Shown here: positions 7,747 to 11,649 of the stretch, piece after piece
How the letters are laid out: the number at the start of each line of letters is the position of its first letter
How positions within the stretch are numbered: the first letter of the stretch is position 1
DNA from: Actinomycetales bacterium
GTDB lineage: Bacteria > Actinomycetota > Actinomycetes > Actinomycetales > Actinomycetaceae
Assembly (NCBI GenBank): GCA_022838965.1
Contig: JALHDK010000044.1
Location: 1-11,649, forward strand
DNA length: 11,649 bases
Direction of reading: 5' to 3'
Position numbers and translations under genes: made by a program
The notes under the pieces: generated by a model
Database searches by the model: none
Told to the model about the DNA's origin: nothing
Seen by the model: the letters and a program-made list of their open reading frames with translations, nothing else

Positions 7747-8237
7747 CCTCGCTGCTCCGCCCCATGATGATCTCCAAGATCCACCGGGCCACGATCACCG
7801 ACGCGGACCTGCACTACGTGGGGTCCATCACCGTGGACAGCGACCTGCTGGAGGCGGCTGACCTCCTCCCGGGACAGCAGGTGGACGTGGTGGACGTGAC
7901 GAATGGCAACCGGCTCACCACGTACGTGCTGCCCGGCGAGGCCGGCAGCGGTGAACTCTGCATCAACGGCGCCGCTGCGCACCTCATCCACGCGGGTGAC
8001 ATCGTGATCCTCATGGCCTACGGCCTGATGAGCGACGAGGAGGCGCACACCTACACCCCGCGGGTGGTGTTCGTGGACGAGAACAACACCCCCATCGACA
8101 TCAGCGGGGAGCCGGGCAGGGTGCCCGACACGGAGGCGGGCCAGGCGCCGAACATGCTGCCGACCGGGGTGCCGTTCCGCGCGCGGTCTGCCCCGCACCA
8201 CTCCGGGGAGAGCGACGAGGACGCCCTGGGGGTGTAA
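7743..8237 (+). CDS. panD: Aspartate 1-decarboxylase precursor (PanD)
   Basis: A pyruvoyl enzyme that makes beta-alanine from L-aspartate for PanC. The proenzyme cleaves itself between G27 and S28 in [10 protein letters not shown], and S28 becomes the pyruvoyl group. Other expected active-site residues are present: K12, Y25, R57, Y61 and N75 in INGAAAH. The start ATG 7743 overlaps the panC stop and adds three residues (MTS) compared with a typical family N-terminus, which would begin near codon 4. At 164 residues the protein is longer than the usual 126-140. The conserved core ends around residue 113, and the excess is a hydrophilic tail of Pro, Gly, Glu and Asp with no recognised domain. It ends with TAA and is followed by a GC-rich hairpin, so it appears to be the last gene of the operon. 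Confidence 0.96.
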   Translation: MTSLLRPMMISKIHRATITDADLHYVGSITVDSDLLEAADLLPGQQVDVVDVTNGNRLTTYVLPGEAGSGELCINGAAAHLIHAGDIVILMAYGLMSDEEAHTYTPRVVFVDENNTPIDISGEPGRVPDTEAGQAPNMLPTGVPFRARSAPHHSGESDEDALGV

Positions 8238-8268
8238 GCGCGGCGCGGGTCCGGGCGGCACGCCGCGC
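8238..8268 (+). terminator. GC-rich stem-loop after panD, probable operon terminator
   Basis: GCGCGGCG (8238-8245) is perfectly complementary to CGCCGCGC (8261-8268), giving an 8-bp stem of only G-C pairs around a 15-nt loop, immediately after the panD TAA. No U tract follows (ACTTCCCC), which is common for actinobacterial intrinsic terminators but weakens the call. Its placement between the fol-pan block and cas3 fits a transcript boundary. Confidence 0.5.
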
Positions 8269-8302
8269 ACTTCCCCGGGCCGTTCTTGTCGGTGGCCGCG
8301 GG

Positions 8303-8308
8303 AATAAT
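8303..8308 (+). promoter_or_regulatory. Possible -10 box for a leaderless cas3 transcript
   Basis: AATAAT is an isolated A/T patch in a very GC-rich 77-bp gap between panD and cas3. It ends 6 nt before the cas3 GTG at 8315, so transcription could begin at or next to the start codon, as in leaderless mRNAs that are common in actinobacteria. There is no convincing Shine-Dalgarno sequence or -35 box at consensus spacing. The call rests on position and composition only. Confidence 0.35.
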
Positions 8309-8314
8309 GGTGGC

Positions 8315-11002
8315 GTGGACAAAGGCCAAAGGCTCAGCCCAATCTTCTGGGCCAAGTCGAGCGCGGGGGGCCGTGCACACTCGCTGGTCGGCCATCTTCT
8401 CGACACGGCGGCCGTGGGTGAGATCCTCTGGGACCAGTTCTTCGCGGCCAACTTCCGGAAGCGCGTGAACGAGGCTGCCGGTCCTGGGCGATCAGGGCGG
8501 GATCTTTTCGTCTGTTTGTGTGTGCTGCACGATATCGGGAAGGCGACCCCTGCCTTCCAGGCGAAAGCTTTGGGCAGCCACGAGGCACTGCTTCGGGGAC
8601 TTCGAGATGCGCGCTTCACTCTGCCCCTTGCGGTAGGCCACGCGATGAGGCAATGGCCGCATCCCCGGGCGTCGGTGATCATCGCGCGGGAGCTGCTCGC
8701 TCAACTCGGGGCTGTCAACTGGGACTGGGTCTTGCCACTCCTTGAGGGTCACCACGGGAAATACGGGCACGCACCCCGGAAACTGAAGCCTGAGTACCTG
8801 GCTGCACATGGCGATCAGCAGTGGCGCGATGCGCAGCAGCGTCTCGCTCGGGAAGTCGTTGCCGAGGCAGGGATCGACCTCGGGGAGTGGGAACTGGCCA
8901 CACCCACGCGCGGAGTCCAACTTGCCTTGGGGGGATTCCTGGCCATGGCGGACTGGATCGCGTCGTCGGACTTCTTCGCCGGCGACACAATGGCGGGTCT
9001 CACGATGGAGGAGGCACGCGAACGCGCTGCGATCGCGTGGAGGTGCCTCGGATTGGTGCACGGTTGGGACATTGATCTGCTGATGGATTCCGCCGCAGGG
9101 TTCACCTCTCGATTCTCCGTGCCCCCGCGGCCATTGCAGGTCACCGTTCTTGAGGCAGTCGCGCGCATGAGAACGCCCGGGCTGGTCGTGATTGAGGCTC
9201 CCATGGGAGAGGGGAAGACCGAGGCGGCGCTCGCCGCTGCCGAGTTGCTCGCACGCGGTCACGGTTGCAGCGGACTCGTGTTCGCCATGCCCACACAGGG
9301 AACCACCGACGCGATGTACACCCGGGTGCGAGAGTGGATGACCCAAGTGGATCCGACTGTGCCCGTCTCCCTGCTGCACGGCAAGGCGATGCTCAACGAG
9401 GAGTGGTACGACCAGTTGGTCTGTCACGGAGTCAGCGACATACACGCGGATGAGTACGGGATGGAGGACACTTACGGCGCGCGTGTCGAGACCACTCGGG
9501 CTCCGTCCTCGTGGCTGCTTGGCCGGCACCGGGGACTGCTCTCGCCCGTCACGGTGGCGACCATCGATCAGGTCCTGTGGGCTGCCACCCGGACGAAATT
9601 CGTAGCACTCAGACACGCGGGTCTGGCAGGTAAGGTGGTGATCATCGACGAGGTGCACACCTATGACGCCTACATGTCGGTCTTTCTGCGTGAACTGTTG
9701 CGATGGTGTGCTCGCCTTGGGGCCCCCGCACTCCTGATGTCGGCGACGTTGCCGCCCTCTGTCAGGCAGGAACTTGTTGGTGCCTGGTGCGAAGGCGCAG
9801 GCGTACCACCTCATGCGGCAGAATCAGCCGGATATCCTGCGGTGCTGACAATGGAGCGTGGCGCCACCTTCGTGGACCACTGTGAGCAGTTCCGGCCCGA
9901 CCTGGCTGTCACGGTCGAGGTGCTCTCTGCATCGCCTGATGACTTGCTTGCCGTCGGCTCGGCCATCCACCGCGAAGTGGCGGACGGAGGTTGCGCTCTC
10001 ACCATCATGGACACCGTGGATCGTGCTCGCGGCGTGTGGCTGGCTTTGAAGGAGCGTGGCGTACGAGCCCTGCTCATTCATGGACGGTTCACGGCCGCGG
10101 AACGAGCCCGGCGCACTACGGAGGCGTTGCGGCTGATGGGACCTGCCGGGAACCGGCCGGCGGAGCCGTTCGTGGTGGTGGCAACCCAGATCGCTGAACA
10201 GAGTTTTGATGTGGACGCCGATGTCCTCTTCACTGATGTCGCCCCGATTGACCTCCTGCTCCAGAGGATCGGGCGCCTCCATCGACACAACGCCACGAAG
10301 CGACCCGACCGCCTCCGCAACCCGCGAGTCTTCGTGACGGGCCTTGAGCCATCGACGCCCGAGTGGTCTAAGCCCATTGGCTGTGTCTACCGTGAACTGC
10401 CCCTCCTTGCGACCGCGGCCAACCTTCGCTCTCCCGCCTTGTGGTCGATCCCATCGGACGTTCCTGCCCTGGTGGCTGCGGCATATGCGCCCGCATGGAG
10501 CGGCCCGCCGGAGTGGTCCGATCGAGCGGACAAGGCACGGAAAGAGGAGAACTCGGTGAGAAGGGATCGACAGCAACACGCCCAGACATGGCGTCTCGAT
10601 GCCGACCCGCGCACCCCAGCCACAACGCTCGACAATCTCCACTACGCCGCCACTGCTGCCGAGGAGGACGGCCGCGTCATCGTGCGGGATGGCTTCGACG
10701 AGGTGGAGGTTACCCTGGTGGTGCGTGAGGGTGCGGGGCTGTGGACTCTGGGGGGACGGTCCCTGGGTTGCAATGGTGAGCGGGCCGCGGATGTGCAGAT
10801 CGCTCGCGAACTCCTCGGCGACTCCGTTCGGATTCGCTGGTTCGAGGGTCTCAAGGAGGTGGGGCCGCTTCCCCAGTGGGTTGGACTGCCGATGCTGACA
10901 TATCAGCCGGTGATCGTGCTGGATGAGAACCGGACTGCGGTCGTGGGGAGACGGCGATTGCACTACGACGATTCGGTTGGATTGACGGTTTCTTGGCTGT
11001 GA
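8315..11002 (+). CDS. cas3: Cas3 HD nuclease / DExH helicase of a type I-E CRISPR-Cas system
   Basis: Recruited to a Cascade R-loop, Cas3 nicks the displaced strand and unwinds and degrades target DNA. The 895-residue frame looks intact. The HD nuclease domain (about 1-250) has H27, H72-D73 in LHDIGKATPAFQ, H109, H146-H147 in EGHHG, and D213 in MADWIAS, matching the metal ligands known for this family. The SF2 helicase part has Walker A APMGEGKT (295-302), motif Ia FAMPTQGTTDAMY, motif II IIDEVHTYDAY (443-453), SAT (476-478), motif V VATQIAEQSFDVDADV (622-637) and motif VI QRIGRLHR (650-657). A C-terminal domain follows, ending LHYDDSVGLTVSWL. Starts upstream of GTG 8315 are out of frame. It is followed after 19 nt by casA, the usual I-E order. 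Base composition is less GC-rich than in panD and upstream genes. Confidence 0.96.
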   Translation: MDKGQRLSPIFWAKSSAGGRAHSLVGHLLDTAAVGEILWDQFFAANFRKRVNEAAGPGRSGRDLFVCLCVLHDIGKATPAFQAKALGSHEALLRGLRDARFTLPLAVGHAMRQWPHPRASVIIARELLAQLGAVNWDWVLPLLEGHHGKYGHAPRKLKPEYLAAHGDQQWRDAQQRLAREVVAEAGIDLGEWELATPTRGVQLALGGFLAMADWIASSDFFAGDTMAGLTMEEARERAAIAWRCLGLVHGWDIDLLMDSAAGFTSRFSVPPRPLQVTVLEAVARMRTPGLVVIEAPMGEGKTEAALAAAELLARGHGCSGLVFAMPTQGTTDAMYTRVREWMTQVDPTVPVSLLHGKAMLNEEWYDQLVCHGVSDIHADEYGMEDTYGARVETTRAPSSWLLGRHRGLLSPVTVATIDQVLWAATRTKFVALRHAGLAGKVVIIDEVHTYDAYMSVFLRELLRWCARLGAPALLMSATLPPSVRQELVGAWCEGAGVPPHAAESAGYPAVLTMERGATFVDHCEQFRPDLAVTVEVLSASPDDLLAVGSAIHREVADGGCALTIMDTVDRARGVWLALKERGVRALLIHGRFTAAERARRTTEALRLMGPAGNRPAEPFVVVATQIAEQSFDVDADVLFTDVAPIDLLLQRIGRLHRHNATKRPDRLRNPRVFVTGLEPSTPEWSKPIGCVYRELPLLATAANLRSPALWSIPSDVPALVAAAYAPAWSGPPEWSDRADKARKEENSVRRDRQQHAQTWRLDADPRTPATTLDNLHYAATAAEEDGRVIVRDGFDEVEVTLVVREGAGLWTLGGRSLGCNGERAADVQIARELLGDSVRIRWFEGLKEVGPLPQWVGLPMLTYQPVIVLDENRTAVVGRRRLHYDDSVGLTVSWL

Positions 11003-11010
11003 ACATTCAC

Positions 11011-11016
11011 GGGGGG
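11011..11016 (+). promoter_or_regulatory. Possible ribosome binding site for casA
   Basis: GGGGGG ends 5 nt before ATG 11022, inside the 19-nt gap after cas3. The spacing is right and the match to the anti-Shine-Dalgarno sequence is loose. It supports ATG 11022 as the casA start. Confidence 0.35.
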
Positions 11017-11021
11017 TTGGG

Positions 11022-11550
11022 ATGGTCACGTACAATCTGATAGACCAGCCATGTGTTCCGGTGCTCGGGCCAGTAGGGCGCAAGGTGGTTCCCCTTCGAA
11101 CCGCCTTGACCGATGCGCGCTCCTTTCACGGATTCCCGCTTGAGAACCCACTTGCTATACCGGGCTTGGTCCGTCTCATGGCCGCGATCGTCTTGGACAG
11201 CCATCCAGAGCTGTCGGGTCCAGGTGACGTGGAGGCCCTGTGGTCCAGCGGCGAATTCGAAAGGGCCCGCATCGAAAGCTACCTCGCTTCGCGGTACGAG
11301 CGGTTCGATCTCCTCGGGGGTCCACATCCCTTCTATCAGGTGGCGAATCTCGAGCCCGTCAGTGGGAAAGCGAAGCCGGCCTCCGCCTTGTTGCTCGAAG
11401 TGGCATCCGGCAACAACATTCCGTTGTTCAGCGCTCTCACCGAGGCCGCGTTTGTGAAGCTGCCTCCGGTCGACGCTTTCCTCGCACTGCTGAGCGTCCA
11501 TGGGTACGACACAGCGGGGATCAAGACTGGCGCGGTTGGGGATCCTGCCG
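11022..11550 (+). pseudogene. casA: CasA/Cse1 (Cas8e), Cascade large subunit, 3'-truncated by an insertion
   Basis: Large subunit of type I-E Cascade, which reads the PAM and recruits Cas3. The family is recognised from the N-terminal YNLIDQPCVPV, the region SRYERFDLLGGPHPFYQVANLEP (about residues 90-112), ASGNNIPLFSAL and YDTAGIKTGAVGDP (about 161-174). About 176 native codons are present, against roughly 500 or more for the family. Right after GDPAV the normal continuation (a Gly-rich PIG...GG stretch followed by an ETLLLNL-type helix) is missing. The open frame instead runs 24 residues (NRPGFRSYRFPC...) and stops at TAG 11625-11627. A single-base frameshift is the alternative, but the switch coincides with an IS3-like terminus and a transposase C-terminus on the other strand. 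The truncated product would lack most of the globular part and the whole helical bundle. Confidence 0.82.
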
Positions 11551-11649
11551 TGAATCGGCCTGGGTTTCGTTCCTATCGGTTTCCCTGTCCGGCGGTCGCC
11601 GGGAGGCCTGATTCGAGGTCAGCGTAGTACGCGTCCTCGATCTCGATCG
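11551..11649 (-). mobile_element. IS3-family insertion sequence, right end (rest outside window)
   Basis: The terminal sequence TGAATCGGCCTGGGTTTCGT begins where casA homology stops. It has the 5'-TG terminus of IS3-family inverted repeats and agrees at 10 of the first 13 bases with the IS6110 end as I remember it (TGAACCGCCCCGG). The transposase stop lies 22 bp inside, as expected for the right end of such an element. The element therefore points leftwards, with its transposase on the minus strand. The other end, the inverted-repeat match and the 3-4 bp target duplication lie beyond the window and cannot be checked. Confidence 0.7.
11573..11649 (-). CDS. IS3-family transposase OrfB, C-terminal fragment (cut by window edge)
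   Basis: Reading inwards from the window edge on the minus strand, the frame gives IEIEDAYYADLESGLPATAGQGNR and ends at TAG (11575-11573). The partial first codon ends in CG, compatible with proline. This resembles the C-terminus of IS3-family OrfB transposases such as that of IS6110 (PPVELEAAYYAQRQRPAAG, from memory): the V/I-E-L/I-E-x-A-Y-Y-A pattern is shared, followed by a short variable tail. Only 24 codons are visible, so the DDE catalytic domain cannot be seen. The call depends on this motif plus the matching terminal sequence just beyond the stop. It is too short to say whether the element is intact or itself decayed. Confidence 0.68.
   Translation of the reverse strand, partial: IEIEDAYYADLESGLPATAGQGNR

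Noticed and set aside
8238..8314. Search for CRISPR repeats or a leader near cas3
   Set aside because: No direct repeats of 28-29 bp occur in the gap or anywhere else in the window. In type I-E loci the array usually lies beyond cas2, outside this window.
8492..9814. Minus-strand open frame of 440 codons opposite cas3
   Set aside because: It lies antisense to the HD and helicase motifs of Cas3 and shows no recognisable domain.
11559..11640. Single-base frameshift in casA instead of an insertion: the +1 frame reads VPIGFPVRRSPGGLIRG, resembling the PIG-x7-GG pattern of CasA
   Set aside because: The resemblance is short and lacks the usual TGW residues, and that frame soon becomes an Arg/Ser-rich string. 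The IS3-like end and the transposase C-terminus explain the breakpoint better. It is kept as the main alternative.
1..11649. tRNA, rRNA or riboswitch genes
   Set aside because: Coding sequence fills almost the whole window and the only sizeable gap is 77 bp. I saw no tRNA-like cloverleaf and no riboswitch-like structure.

Overview
The window comes from a high-GC actinobacterium. GC is about 70% in the housekeeping part, with GTG starts and stop/start overlaps throughout. The gene order ftsH-folE-folP-folB-folK-DUF3180-membrane protein(s)-DUF2520-panC-panD is the same as I recall for Mycobacterium tuberculosis Rv3610c to Rv3601c. The fused FolB-FolK protein and the two separate bacterial PH-domain proteins suggest a Micrococcales-type actinobacterium rather than a mycobacterium, but this placement is an inference.

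Region 1 (2-8237, all + strand) is one tightly packed operon-like block. It begins inside ftsH (membrane AAA+ zinc protease), already within Walker B. Next come folE, folP and a fused folB-folK, which make dihydropteroate precursors of folate. Three membrane proteins of unproven role follow: a four-helix DUF3180 protein, a YdbS-like single bPH2 protein and a YdbT-like triple bPH2 protein. The block ends with a Rossmann/DUF2520 oxidoreductase, panC and panD, which belong to pantothenate/CoA synthesis. Every junction overlaps, abuts or is separated by 8 nt. A GC-rich stem-loop follows panD and probably ends the transcript. One metabolic link joins the two halves: PanB, which is not in this window, uses 5,10-methylene-tetrahydrofolate to make ketopantoate.

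Region 2 (about 8238-11550) is the start of a type I-E CRISPR-Cas operon: a full-length cas3 (HD nuclease plus DExH helicase, all key residues visible) and then the first 176 codons of casA/cse1. Base composition is visibly less GC-biased than in region 1, as expected of an acquired defence island. No CRISPR repeats are in the window.

Region 3 (11551-11649) is the most notable part. The casA frame departs from its family right after its AGIKTG..GDP motif. At that point a sequence starting TGAATCGGCC looks like the end of an IS3-family insertion sequence. On the minus strand, running in from the window edge, is what looks like the C-terminus of an IS3 OrfB transposase (IEIEDAYYAD..., stop at 11573). 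The simplest reading is that an IS3 element has split casA, so Cascade is probably disabled while cas3 is still intact.
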